From Rubrivivax sp. (GTDB lineage: Bacteria > Pseudomonadota > Gammaproteobacteria > Burkholderiales > Burkholderiaceae_C): DNA of 64,000 bases. Under the pieces are notes generated by a model. The model did not search any database. It worked only from the letters and a program-made list of their open reading frames with translations, and was not told where the DNA came from. Location of the stretch: the NCBI GenBank assembly GCA_019635315.1, contig JAHBZT010000003.1:1-64000 (forward strand), written 5' to 3'. The translations under genes and the position numbers were made by a program. This document shows, one piece after another, positions 32,448-40,916 of this stretch. Every line of letters starts with the position of its first letter. The stretch's first letter is position 1.

Positions 32448-35400
32448 GCCCGTGTCCCGCTCCGAGCCCCTGCCGTCGACGGCACGGCCCAGGCTGCTGC
32501 TGCGCGGCGCACCGGCGCTGCTGCCGGCCGCAGGGCCACCGCGGCCGCTGGCGGCCAGCGACGCCTTGCTGCTGGCCTGGCTGGCGCTGGAGGGCCCGAC
32601 GCCGCGCGGGCGGCTGGCCACGCTACTGTGGCCGGCGAGCGACGCGGCGAGCGCACGCAACGCGCTGCGCCAGCGCCTGTTCCGGCTGCGCCGCCAGGCG
32701 GGCGCCGACCTGGTCGACGGGGGCGCGCTGCTGCGCCTGGCCGCGGGCGTCGTGCACGACCTCGCCGCCGTCGACCCCGACGGCCCGCTGGAGGCCGCCG
32801 GCCTGCTGGCCGATCTCGCGCTGCCCGAGTCCCCGGCGCTCGACGACTGGCTGCGCCAGCAGCGCGCCGCGCGCCTGGCCGAGGCCCGGCGCGGCGCCGA
32901 GGCCCGCATCGCGGCGCTGGAAGCCGCCGGCGACGCGGCCGCCGCTTTGCCGCTGGCCCTGGCGCTGCTGCAGCGCGACCCGCTGTCCGAGGATGCGCAC
33001 CGCCGCGTGATGCGGCTGCACTACCTGCGCGGCGACCGCGCCGCCGCGCTGCTGGCCTTCGACCACTGCGAGGCCATGCTCAAGCACGAGGTCGGCACCG
33101 CGCCGTCGCCGCAGACGCTGGCGTTGCTGCAGACCATCCAGTCCGAGTCGCTGCCGGCCGCGGCCTCGGCTGCATCGCCGGGCGCGGCCTTGCCGGCCTC
33201 GGTGCTGCGGCCACCGCGGCTGATCGGGCGCGACGCCGAACTCGCCGCGCTGCATGCCGGGCTGCAAGCCGGCACCGTGGTGCTGGTCGTCGGCGAGGCC
33301 GGGCTGGGCAAGTCGCGGTTGCTGCAGGCCGCCGGCCGCAGCGGATCCGGTGGCTCTCCCGCCACACTGTACGCCGCGGCCCGCCCCGGCGATGCGCTGG
33401 TGCCCTACGCCACGCTGGCGCGGCTGCTGCGCGCGGTCGCCGAGCGCGTGCCCGAAGCGGCCGATGCGGGGCTGCGTGCGGCACTGGCGCCGCTGTTGCC
33501 GGAGTGGACGCCGCGCGGGCCGCCGCCGGCGCTGGCGCGGCTGCCGCTGCCCCCGGTCGCGGCGCTGCTCCAGCGCGCCGCGCCGCGCCTGCCCGCGCTG
33601 CTGCTGGACGACCTGCACTTCGCCGACGACGCCACGCTGGAGCTGTTGCAGGGCCTGCTGATGGCCGGCCCCGAGCCGTCGCCCGCGCCGCCCGGTCCGG
33701 CCTGGGCGCTGGGCCTGCGCCCGCCGATGCCGGGCAGCCCGCAGCAGTCGCTGCTGGAGGGTCTGGCCCGCGCGCGGCCCTGCGTGCAGCTGTCGCTGGC
33801 GCCGCTGGCGGTCGCGCAGGTGGCGGAATTCGTCGATGCGCTGGCGCTGCCCGGCGTGCAGGGCGCGACGCTGGCGCAGGCGCTGCACCAGCGCACGGGC
33901 GGCAATCCGCTGTTCCTGCTGGAGACGCTCAAGCTGGCCTGGCGCGACGGCAGCCTGGCGCGCGCGGACGCGCTGCCGCGACCGCAGTCGCTGGAGCAAC
34001 TGATCGCCGCGCAGCTGGCGCGACTGTCGGCCGGCGCGCTGCAGCTGGCGCGCGTGGCCGCCGTCGCCGGCGTCGACTTCGGCATCGAGCTGGCCGAGGC
34101 GCTGAGCGGCCGCAGCGCGCTGGAGCTCGCCGACGACTGGCGCGAGCTCGAGTCGCGCCAGGTGCTGCAGGGCGGCGCCTTCGCGCACGACCTGGTGCAC
34201 GACGCGGTGCTGCAGGGCCTGCCGGAGATCATCGCGCGCCACCTGCACGGCCGCGCCGCGGCCTGGCTGCAGGCGCATGGCGGCGAGCCGGCGCGCATCG
34301 CCGCGCACTGGCTCGCCGCCGGCCAGCGTGCGCATGCGGTGCCCGCGCTGCGCGCCGCCGCCGACCAGGCGCACCGCGCGCTGCGCGAAGGCGAACGCAT
34401 CGCGCTGCTGCTGCAGGCGGCCGACCTGGCCGAGGCCGGCGGCCGCGCCGACGAGGCCTTCGAGCTGGTGCGCAGCGCGATCGCCGGGCACATGAACACC
34501 ATCCGCCAGACCGACGGCCTGCCGCTGCTGGACCGGCTCGATGCGCTGGCGACGACGGCGCTGCAGCGTGCGCGGGCGGCCGCCGACCGCGCCTGGTACA
34601 GCGCGGTGCTCGGCGACCTGGACGCCGCCATCGCGCAGGGCCGCGCCGCGCTGGCCCAGGCGCAGGCCCTGGACGACGGTGCGCTGCTGGCCTCGGTGCG
34701 CCAGCGCCTGGGCACGACGCTGGGCATGGCCGGCCGCTTCGGCGAGGCGCTGCCGCACCTGGACGCCGCCGCGCCCTGGTTCACCAGCCACGCCACGCCC
34801 GAGGACCGCGCCGAATTCGAAGGCAACTTCGCCGTGGTGCTGGACAACCTGGGCCGCCCGGCCGAGGCCGCGCTGCACCACCGCCGTGCGCTGGCGGCCG
34901 GCAGCCCGCCGGGCACCGCGGGCGCGGAAGGCGCTCCAGGCGACCGCAGCACCAGCGCCGGCCCGGGCGAACTGGCCGCAGTGACCGACCAGGCCGACCA
35001 GACCGACCAGGCCGACCAGACCGACCAGACCGACCAGGCGGCGCGCGCGACGCTGCTCGCCAATTTCGCGGCCAGCCGCCTGGACGCCGGCGACCTGGCG
35101 CAGGCCAGCGCACTGGCGACGCAGGCGCAGCGCATCGTCGCCGGCTTCGAGCTCGCCGGCAGCAGCGCCGGCTTCGTCGCCACGCTGCTGGCGCAGTGCG
35201 AACGCGCGGCCGGCCGCTACCGGCGGGCGCTGCAGTGGTGCGACCGCGCCGAGGCCATCCTCGCCGCACGCCATCCGGCCCGGTTGCCGGTGGCGCGCCT
35301 GCAGCGCGCGCAGGTCTGGCTGGACCTCGGCCAGCATGCCCGCGCGCTGCAGCTGCTCGACGGCGATGCGCTGGCCGCGGCGCTGGCCCTGCCGCCGCGT

Positions 35401-36006
35401 TATGCGGTGCGCGCCTGGCTGCTGCTGGCGCGCCTGCGGCGCCGGCTCGGCCAGGACGATGCCCAGCCGCTGGCGCAGGCCGCGGCGCTGGCACCCGCCG
35501 ACGGCTGGCCCGAGCTGCGGCTGGTCGTGCGCACCGAACAGGCGCGGGCGCTGGCGGCCGCAGACCCGCAGGCCGCGCTGGCGGCGCTGGCCGCACTGCA
35601 GCAGGTGGCCGACGAGGCGGCGGCCAGCGGCCTGCACGGCGCCGAACTGGGGGCGCTGCTGCAGGCCGCGCTGGTGGCCGCCGAGGCCGCCGACCCGTCG
35701 TCCGCCGGGCTGGCGCGCCGGGCGCTGACCCTGGCCGGACGCGCCCATGCGCTGAACACCGACCGCGCCCTGCGCTGGTGGGCGCCGGCGCGCGCGCTGG
35801 CGGCGGCCGGGGCGCACGCCGAGGCCGACGCCGTGGCCGCGGCCGGGCGCGCGGCCCTGCAGCACAGCGCCGAGCACGAGCTGGACCCCGAATTCCGCGA
35901 CGCCTTCCTGCAGCGCCACCCGCTGCACCGGGCGCTGCTGCACTGGCGCGACCTGCCGCGTGACGCGCCGTCGGCAGGCCCAGGCCCGCACGGCGGCCCG
36001 GCGTAA
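32428..36006 (+). CDS. Large BTAD/ATPase/TPR transcriptional regulator
   Basis: 1192 residues from ATG 32428, which overlaps the nhaR end by 20 bases; GTG 32452 is an alternative. Residues ~25-220 combine a winged-helix start (RLATLLWPASDAASARNALR) with a bacterial transcriptional activator domain. A P-loop GEAGLGKS sits near residue 290 in an AAA-type (AfsR/MalT-like STAND) ATPase, with LLLDDLHFADDA as Walker B. From ~600 to the end are TPR-like helical repeats. No C-terminal LuxR helix-turn-helix was seen. A nine-base repeat makes an internal Thr/Ala-Asp-Gln tract. The ligand and targets are unknown. Confidence 0.82.
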   Translation: MPRSRPEPVSRSEPLPSTARPRLLLRGAPALLPAAGPPRPLAASDALLLAWLALEGPTPRGRLATLLWPASDAASARNALRQRLFRLRRQAGADLVDGGALLRLAAGVVHDLAAVDPDGPLEAAGLLADLALPESPALDDWLRQQRAARLAEARRGAEARIAALEAAGDAAAALPLALALLQRDPLSEDAHRRVMRLHYLRGDRAAALLAFDHCEAMLKHEVGTAPSPQTLALLQTIQSESLPAAASAASPGAALPASVLRPPRLIGRDAELAALHAGLQAGTVVLVVGEAGLGKSRLLQAAGRSGSGGSPATLYAAARPGDALVPYATLARLLRAVAERVPEAADAGLRAALAPLLPEWTPRGPPPALARLPLPPVAALLQRAAPRLPALLLDDLHFADDATLELLQGLLMAGPEPSPAPPGPAWALGLRPPMPGSPQQSLLEGLARARPCVQLSLAPLAVAQVAEFVDALALPGVQGATLAQALHQRTGGNPLFLLETLKLAWRDGSLARADALPRPQSLEQLIAAQLARLSAGALQLARVAAVAGVDFGIELAEALSGRSALELADDWRELESRQVLQGGAFAHDLVHDAVLQGLPEIIARHLHGRAAAWLQAHGGEPARIAAHWLAAGQRAHAVPALRAAADQAHRALREGERIALLLQAADLAEAGGRADEAFELVRSAIAGHMNTIRQTDGLPLLDRLDALATTALQRARAAADRAWYSAVLGDLDAAIAQGRAALAQAQALDDGALLASVRQRLGTTLGMAGRFGEALPHLDAAAPWFTSHATPEDRAEFEGNFAVVLDNLGRPAEAALHHRRALAAGSPPGTAGAEGAPGDRSTSAGPGELAAVTDQADQTDQADQTDQTDQAARATLLANFAASRLDAGDLAQASALATQAQRIVAGFELAGSSAGFVATLLAQCERAAGRYRRALQWCDRAEAILAARHPARLPVARLQRAQVWLDLGQHARALQLLDGDALAAALALPPRYAVRAWLLLARLRRRLGQDDAQPLAQAAALAPADGWPELRLVVRTEQARALAAADPQAALAALAALQQVADEAAASGLHGAELGALLQAALVAAEAADPSSAGLARRALTLAGRAHALNTDRALRWWAPARALAAAGAHAEADAVAAAGRAALQHSAEHELDPEFRDAFLQRHPLHRALLHWRDLPRDAPSAGPGPHGGPA
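34984..35038 (+). repeat. Nine-base in-frame tandem repeat
   Basis: About six copies of GACCAGRCC-type units (CCGACCAGA / CCGACCAGG) lie in the TPR part of the BTAD regulator and code for alternating TDQ and ADQ. Copy changes by whole units keep the frame and would alter a linker length by three residues per unit. Confidence 0.75.
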
Positions 36007-36076
36007 CGCGGCCATAACGGGCGGCCGCCTACAACTCCGTCATCAGGGCGCCGCTGCCGGCGCCGAACGGAGTCCG

Positions 36077-36277
36077 ATGATGTTTGCCACCTCACGCCGC
36101 CGCCTGGACTTCTCCGACACGCTGGCCGCGCTGCCGCCGGCGCGGCCGACCGAACCCGGCGACCTGCTGGAGCAGCTCGGCCGCGCGGAGCGCGCCGACA
36201 TGGCGCTGCTGCGCCTGGTGCTCGGCGCGGCGGTCGCGACGCTGGCGCTGGCGCTGACGGCCAGCCTGCTCGTCTGA
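36077..36277 (+). CDS. 66-residue membrane protein
   Basis: Unrecognised. MMFATSRRRLDFSDTLAAL is followed by a polar part with Pro and Glu, then one membrane helix near the C-terminus (LVLGAAVATLALALTASLLV), so it would be a tail-anchored type protein facing the cytoplasm. CGGAG lies 5-9 bases before the first of two ATGs. Located 70 bp after the BTAD regulator; could be in its operon. Confidence 0.6.
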   Translation: MMFATSRRRLDFSDTLAALPPARPTEPGDLLEQLGRAERADMALLRLVLGAAVATLALALTASLLV

Positions 36278-36292
36278 ACGCTGCCGCGTTCA
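36275..36292. terminator. Hairpin made of two opposed stop codons
   Basis: TGAACGC (36275-36281), loop TGCC, GCGTTCA (36286-36292). The first three bases are the stop of the plus-strand gene and the last three (TCA) the stop of the minus-strand gene, so one perfect hairpin includes both. Probably a compact bidirectional terminator. Confidence 0.6.
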
Positions 36293-37450
36293 GCCGCGGC
36301 CCGGCGCGCTGGACCGCGGCGCCGGCGCGGCTGGCCGTTCGGGCCGTTCGGGCCGCTGCGGTCGTCCCGCCGTCTGGTAGTCCTGCGGCACGCGCATCAG
36401 CGCCGCGTCCGGCTCGCCGCGGCGCAGCTGCTGCAGTCGGTAGTTGACCTCGCCGCTGCGCGGGTCGAAGTCGCGCGAGCTCAGCGTCAGCATCAGGTCG
36501 GGCGCGGTCCAGACCTCGCGCACGATCTCGATCGGGCGCTCGTTGCCGACGCGCCCGGCCTCGATGGTCCAGGTCGTGCGTTCGCCATGTGCGCGCTGGC
36601 CCTCGATCTCCCGGGTGCCCAGCGGCTGCGTCACGCCCGGCCCGCGCGGGGCCAGCGCCTGCGCACGCCAGGCCACCGCGGGCGGCGGCCCGAATTCCAT
36701 CGCCGGGGCCTCGCCGGGACGCAGGCGCAGCACATGGACCTCGGTCGCCGGGCCGGCGCCGGCCTCGACCGGCGCCACGACGACCGGGGTCGGCGGCGTC
36801 GGCGGGGTCGGCGGTGTCGGGGGCGTGGGCGGCGTGGGTGCCGCGGCCGGCGCCGCGCGGGCCGACGCACGCGCCCGCTCGGCCACCTCGCGCGCCCAGT
36901 CGCGCATGCGCTCGCCGTAGTCGCGCCAGGCCGCGTGATCGGCCGCCGACAGGTGCATGCCGGGACCGTCGCGGCCGACGCGGCGCGCAGTCTTGCGCTC
37001 GGGGTCCAGCACCCAGCTCTCGCCGGCGACCGGGTCGTGCAGGTAGACCAGGCTGCGCCCGCCGCGCTGCACCTCCTGGCGCGTGCGCCCTTCGCCGTCG
37101 CGGCACAGCCGCGAGACCTGCTGGCGCACGATGCGGTTGGCCGCGCCGCCGGCGGGGTCGGGCAGCCACTGCACGGTCTCGTGCACCGCGTCGGCGCAGT
37201 ACGGCGCCCCCTTGACGATGCGCCGCGGCGTCATCGTGTCGGCCGCGAAGCGCAGGGTCTGCAGCTCGGTGGCGATCTCGCGCGCCGCCTCGGCCTGCGC
37301 CAGCAGCAGCGGGTCCAGCCGCGTCAGCGCCTGCGCCAGGTCCCCGGCCTGCGCCGGCAGGGCGGTGGTCAGCGTGGCGCCCAGCAGGGCGCCCGCGGTG
37401 GCGCTCAGCGTGGCGCGCCGGGTGGCCAGGGTCAGCAGCTTGCGGTTCAT
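36290..37450 (-). CDS. Secreted protein with Pro-Pro-Thr repeat, encoded with a sigma/anti-sigma pair
   Basis: 386 residues with a signal peptide (RATLSATAGALLGATLTTALPAQA). The mature protein is not recognised; it has a helical part, then strands with YLHDPVAGESWVLDPERKTARRV, a linker of PPT repeats (coded at 36785-36840) and a second strand-rich part (RTTWTIEAGRVGNERPIEIVREVWTAPDLML) that looks like a lipoprotein/outer-membrane-sensor fold. The two cysteines in the mature part may form a disulfide. It lies 55 bp after the anti-sigma gene, as third gene of the sigma operon, and may be the periplasmic stress sensor or a target. Confidence 0.75.
   Translation of the reverse strand: MNRKLLTLATRRATLSATAGALLGATLTTALPAQAGDLAQALTRLDPLLLAQAEAAREIATELQTLRFAADTMTPRRIVKGAPYCADAVHETVQWLPDPAGGAANRIVRQQVSRLCRDGEGRTRQEVQRGGRSLVYLHDPVAGESWVLDPERKTARRVGRDGPGMHLSAADHAAWRDYGERMRDWAREVAERARASARAAPAAAPTPPTPPTPPTPPTPPTPVVVAPVEAGAGPATEVHVLRLRPGEAPAMEFGPPPAVAWRAQALAPRGPGVTQPLGTREIEGQRAHGERTTWTIEAGRVGNERPIEIVREVWTAPDLMLTLSSRDFDPRSGEVNYRLQQLRRGEPDAALMRVPQDYQTAGRPQRPERPERPAAPAPRSSAPGRG
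36785..36840 (-). repeat. Tandem nine-base repeat coding PPT
   Basis: About six units (GGCGTGGGC / GGCGGGGTC / GGCGGTGTC type on the plus strand) code for Pro-Pro-Thr on the minus strand in the secreted protein. Units are degenerate, so the repeat is probably stable. Confidence 0.7.
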
Positions 37451-37505
37451 CGTCGGTTCTCGCCGGTTGGGGTTCGGGGGGCAGGGACAGCTCGGGGCGG
37501 CGTCG

Positions 37506-38102
37506 TCAGCGCAACAGCCGCACGGCCAGCACGTCGCCGGAGGCCTGCATCAGCAGCTCGGCGCGCACACGTTCGCCGGCGCGCGCCGGGTCGTAGGGCA
37601 GGCCCAGGGCGGCCAGCCGTTCGCCGGACAGCTCGGCGCTGACCAGCCAGGCCGGCGCCGCCTCGCCGCCGGCGGCCGGCCAGCGCTCGGGCGGCAGCAG
37701 CGGCACGAAGCCGGAGGCCAGCACGGTCTCCGGCACCGCCGGTGGCGCCGGCTGCTCCAGCATCAGCACCAGCGAACCGAGCAGCACGGTGGTGCAGGCC
37801 AGGCCCCAGGCGGCACCACGCGGCAGCAGCCACGGCCAGGCCCAGGGCTGCCGCAGGCCACGGCGGCGCGGTGCGGCCTGGCCGCCGCCCGCCGCTGCCG
37901 TGCCGGCTGTCGGCGTGGCCGTCGGGAAGGTCGTGGCCGATGCCGCACCGGTTGCGACATGTGCAGCAGGTGCAACCTCACCGGCGTGCACCGCCTGCGC
38001 GGCGTGGATGCGCGCCAGCAGCCCCGGCGGCGGCAGCTCGCGCTCCAGGTCGGCCGCCGCGGCCCGCAATGCCGCGGCCAGCGTCTGCCGGTGCTCGTTC
38101 AT
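37506..38102 (-). CDS. Putative anti-sigma factor
   Basis: 198 residues. ATG 38102 is chosen because AAGGAG is 6 bases upstream; an ATG at 38117 would overlap the sigma gene. The N-terminal part is a soluble helical segment (about residues 1-45), followed by an Ala/Thr/Pro-rich linker, one membrane helix (WGLACTTVLLGSLVLML, about residues 98-114) and a periplasmic end of roughly 80 residues (about 115-198). This layout and its place just after an ECF sigma gene fit a membrane anti-sigma factor that holds the sigma factor by its N-terminus. No zinc-binding HxxxCxxC motif is visible, so the binding fold is not of that class. Confidence 0.7.
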   Translation of the reverse strand: MNEHRQTLAAALRAAAADLERELPPPGLLARIHAAQAVHAGEVAPAAHVATGAASATTFPTATPTAGTAAAGGGQAAPRRRGLRQPWAWPWLLPRGAAWGLACTTVLLGSLVLMLEQPAPPAVPETVLASGFVPLLPPERWPAAGGEAAPAWLVSAELSGERLAALGLPYDPARAGERVRAELLMQASGDVLAVRLLR

Positions 38103-38103
38103 C

Positions 38104-38706
38104 TCAGACTCCTTCATCGGCGGCCAGCAAGGCTGCCAGCTTCAGCCGCCCGCGGTGCAGCCGAGTGCGCAAGGTATTGATCTCGACGCCGGCGATGCGC
38201 GCGGCGTCGGCGTAGGGCCGCTCCTGCAGGTCGACGAGCACCAGCGCCTCGCGCTGTGCCGCCGGCAGCCGGCGCAGCGCGGCCTGCACCTGCGCGCCGG
38301 TCTGCGCGCGCACGAGCAGCGCTTCCGGCGAGGCGCCGGCCGCGGCATCGTCGTCGGCGCCCTCGTCGTCGCCGGCGTCGGGCAGCGGCTCGTTGCGCCG
38401 CTCGGCGCGCCACAGCGCGAGCAGCGCGTGGCGGGCGACGCCGGCCAGCCAGGCGCCGAGTTCGCCGCGGGCGGCGTCGAAGCCGTGCGGGCGGGTGGCC
38501 AGCGCGACGAAGGCCTCCTGCGTGGCGTCGGCCGCCCAGGCCGGATTGCCCGACAGCGCCAGCGCATAGCGGTAGACCGGCCCGGACTCGCGCCGGTACA
38601 GCTCGTCCAGCGCCGCGCGGTCGCCGCCGGCCAGCCGCGCCAGCAGCGCGGCCGCGTCCGGCCGCGGCTCGTCGCCGGGGCGGGTCCAGGGCACGAAGGC
38701 CATCAT
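38104..38706 (-). CDS. ECF-family RNA polymerase sigma factor
   Basis: 200 residues. Region 2 is seen as LDELYRRESGPVYRYALALSG and TQEAFVALATRP; region 4 has LPAAQREALVLVDLQ and the HTH YADAARIAGVEINTLRTRLH. It lacks the extra domains of large ECF types. The gene starts with two ATGs (38706 and 38703). It is followed by the anti-sigma gene with one base between. The pair should respond to an envelope signal and possibly regulate itself (see the upstream promoter candidate). Confidence 0.9.
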   Translation of the reverse strand: MMAFVPWTRPGDEPRPDAAALLARLAGGDRAALDELYRRESGPVYRYALALSGNPAWAADATQEAFVALATRPHGFDAARGELGAWLAGVARHALLALWRAERRNEPLPDAGDDEGADDDAAAGASPEALLVRAQTGAQVQAALRRLPAAQREALVLVDLQERPYADAARIAGVEINTLRTRLHRGRLKLAALLAADEGV

Positions 38707-38795
38707 GGTCCGGCGGGTCCGGGCCGGGGGCGCGACGGGGCGGGCATGGCGGGGCGGGCGGCAGTCCGTGGCGGGCCGGCGGCCCGTCCTGCCCT

Positions 38796-38825
38796 CTATT
38801 GCAGCGCAGGCGCGGAGAAGTTCCC
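38796..38825 (-). promoter_or_regulatory. Possible ECF-type promoter before the sigma gene
   Basis: On the minus strand GGGAACTT (38825-38818) matches the -35 of many ECF-dependent promoters (GGAACTT). CAATAG follows 16 bp later as a poor -10. It would give a leader of about 90 bases and could allow the sigma factor to control its own gene. Confidence 0.3.
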
Positions 38826-38944
38826 GCCGTTTCGTCGGCGCACGCTGCAGCCTGTCCGCACCGCGTTGCGGCCAGTCGGGCGGCGCTGGAGCCGCACGCC
38901 GGCCTGCGTACAGTCCAAGGTATGCCGTCCCCTGTCCGCCTGCC

Positions 38945-40438
38945 ATGAACGCCGAAGCCGCCCAGACCCCCGACGCCTGGTCGACGCGCTGGCAGCGCTT
39001 CGCCGCGGCCACCGTGCGCGGCTACCACCGCTATGCGAGCTGGCTGGTCAGCATCAGCTGGCGGCGCTTCATCCTGCTGTCGCTGGCGCTGCTGATCGTG
39101 GTCGCCATCGTGCACGACCTGCCGCCGTTCACCTGGACGGTCACCGAGCAGGTCGCCGATACGCGGCCGCGCGTGATCCGCGTGCCCTCGGCGCCGACGC
39201 CGCCCAAGCCGCCGGCCGCGCCGCAGTCCGACCGCGGCGACCGCGGCGGCGAGCCGCGCGTGGAGATCCAGGCCCCGCGCCCGGGCGAGGGCGTGGAGAT
39301 CAGCATCGGCCGCGACGGCGTGCGCATCGGGCCGCGCATCGAGGACTCGGCGCATGCGGCCAGCGCCGCCGGCGCATCGGCCGAGCAGGCACGGCGCGCC
39401 GCCGAGGCCGCCGAATCCGCCAGCCGCGGCCTGCGCATCACGCTGCCGCCGGGCGCCAGCGAGGCCGTGCGCGAGGCGCTGGAGGAGGCGCGGCGCGAGA
39501 TCGAGCAGGCCGCGCGCGAGGCCCGCCGCGAGGCCGAGGAGGCCGCGCGCGAGGCCGCGCAGGCGGTGCGCGAGGCCGACGCCGCGCGCCGCGAGGCCGA
39601 GGCGCTGGCGCGCGAGCTCAGCGGCGAGCCGCGCATGCGCACGCGCACCGTGCGCTACGGCATCGGCGACGTGATGATGCAGTTCACGCTGCTGTGGATC
39701 GTCGCCTCGGCGATCCTGAAGTTCACCTACAAGGGCCGCATGCAGGCCGAGGTGCAGGCCAAGAAGGCGTCGGCCACCGCCGAGGCCGAGTCGCTGAAGC
39801 GCCAGGTCGTGGAGGCGCGCATGGCGGCCATGCAGGCCCAGGTCGAGCCGCACTTCCTGTTCAACACGCTGGCCAGCATCGACCACCTGATCGAGACCGA
39901 CCCGGCACGCGCCAGCCAGATGCAGAAGAACCTGATCGCGCTGCTGCGCGCCAGCATGCCGACCATGCGCGAGGCCACCGGCCAGGCCGGCGCCAACGGC
40001 AGCGGCGTGCGCGAGCTGGGCCGCGAGCTGGCCGTGATCCGCCCCTACCTGGAGATCCTGAAGGTGCGCATGGAGGAGCGGCTGACGACCGAGATCGCGG
40101 TGCCCGACGGGCTGCTGTCGGCCGAATTCCCGCCGATGATGATCCAGACGCTGGTCGAGAATGCGATCAAGCATGGCCTGGAGCCCAAGGCCGAGGGCGG
40201 GCACCTGCGCGTGGCGGCCGAGATCGTGCACGGCAAGCTGCAGGTCACGGTCGCCGACACCGGCCTGGGCTTCGGCCGCGCGGCGACCGCCGGCACCGGC
40301 GTCGGCCTGGCCAACATCCGCGAACGCCTGCAGTTGCTGTACGGCCCCAAGGCCGCGCTGACGGTGACCGAGAACCAGCCCAGCGGCACCGTGGTGACCG
40401 TCACCGTGCCGTACAAGACCGTGGAGGGGACGACATGA
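38945..40438 (+). CDS. LytS/YehU-type sensor histidine kinase with extracytoplasmic coiled coil
   Basis: 497 residues. Two membrane helices (about 38-58 and 243-262) flank a large outer loop that has a Pro-rich stretch and a long Ala/Glu/Arg helix (EARREIEQAAREARRE, near 180-220), probably a coiled coil. The kinase region begins QVEPHFLFNTLASIDHL, with the phospho-accepting His near residue 303, and ends with the N-box VENAIKHGLEP and GTGVGLANIRERL. It belongs to the His_kinase PF06580 group that pairs with LytTR regulators, as here. The signal is unknown. Confidence 0.9.
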   Translation: MNAEAAQTPDAWSTRWQRFAAATVRGYHRYASWLVSISWRRFILLSLALLIVVAIVHDLPPFTWTVTEQVADTRPRVIRVPSAPTPPKPPAAPQSDRGDRGGEPRVEIQAPRPGEGVEISIGRDGVRIGPRIEDSAHAASAAGASAEQARRAAEAAESASRGLRITLPPGASEAVREALEEARREIEQAAREARREAEEAAREAAQAVREADAARREAEALARELSGEPRMRTRTVRYGIGDVMMQFTLLWIVASAILKFTYKGRMQAEVQAKKASATAEAESLKRQVVEARMAAMQAQVEPHFLFNTLASIDHLIETDPARASQMQKNLIALLRASMPTMREATGQAGANGSGVRELGRELAVIRPYLEILKVRMEERLTTEIAVPDGLLSAEFPPMMIQTLVENAIKHGLEPKAEGGHLRVAAEIVHGKLQVTVADTGLGFGRAATAGTGVGLANIRERLQLLYGPKAALTVTENQPSGTVVTVTVPYKTVEGTT

Positions 40439-40875
40439 ACGCGACCACGATGGACGGCGGCGCCGGCCGGCCCGAACCCGCGCCGCGCGACCGCGCGGTC
40501 TGGCCCTGGCTGCTGGGCGGCGCGCTGCTGTTCGTGCTGCTCGCGGTGGCGGCGGCGGTGGCGCTGCTGGGCGTGGGCGCCGAGCTGGTCGCGGCGCTGA
40601 CCGAGGCCGGGCGCGACGGCGTGCACGTGCTGATCGACGGCGAGCCCTGGCACCTGCGGCTGGACGACCCCTGGCAGTGGCTGGCGCTGGTCGGCGGCGT
40701 CGCGCTGGCGCTGGTGCTCGTCGCCGTCGTCGTGCCGCTGGCCGTGCTGGCGGCGCTGGCCGCGACGGCGCTGGGCCTGACGCTGGCCGTCGGCGCCGTG
40801 CTGCTGGTGCTGGCCGTGGTGCTGTCGCCGCTGTGGCTGCTGGCCCTGCTGCTGTGGCTGGCGCTGAAGAGCTGA
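40435..40875 (+). CDS. Small membrane protein between sensor kinase and regulator
   Basis: 146 residues, unrecognised. Its ATG overlaps the kinase stop (ATGA). Three or more hydrophobic helices (WLLGGALLFVLLAVAAAVAL, LALVGGVALALVLVAVVVPL and a long C-terminal stretch) with an amphipathic loop between, holding EALTEAGRDGVHVLIDGEPW-like acidic residues. Being inside the two-component operon, it may adjust the sensor. It may have an Ala/Leu composition bias and no recognisable family. Confidence 0.65.
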   Translation: MNATTMDGGAGRPEPAPRDRAVWPWLLGGALLFVLLAVAAAVALLGVGAELVAALTEAGRDGVHVLIDGEPWHLRLDDPWQWLALVGGVALALVLVAVVVPLAVLAALAATALGLTLAVGAVLLVLAVVLSPLWLLALLLWLALKS

Positions 40876-40916
40876 GCGGCGTCGCTTCGGCCGACGCGGC
40901 CGGCTACGATGCCGGC

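Noticed and set aside
34984-35038. CRISPR-like repeat
   Set aside because: Units are nine bases without spacers and are in frame in a protein gene.
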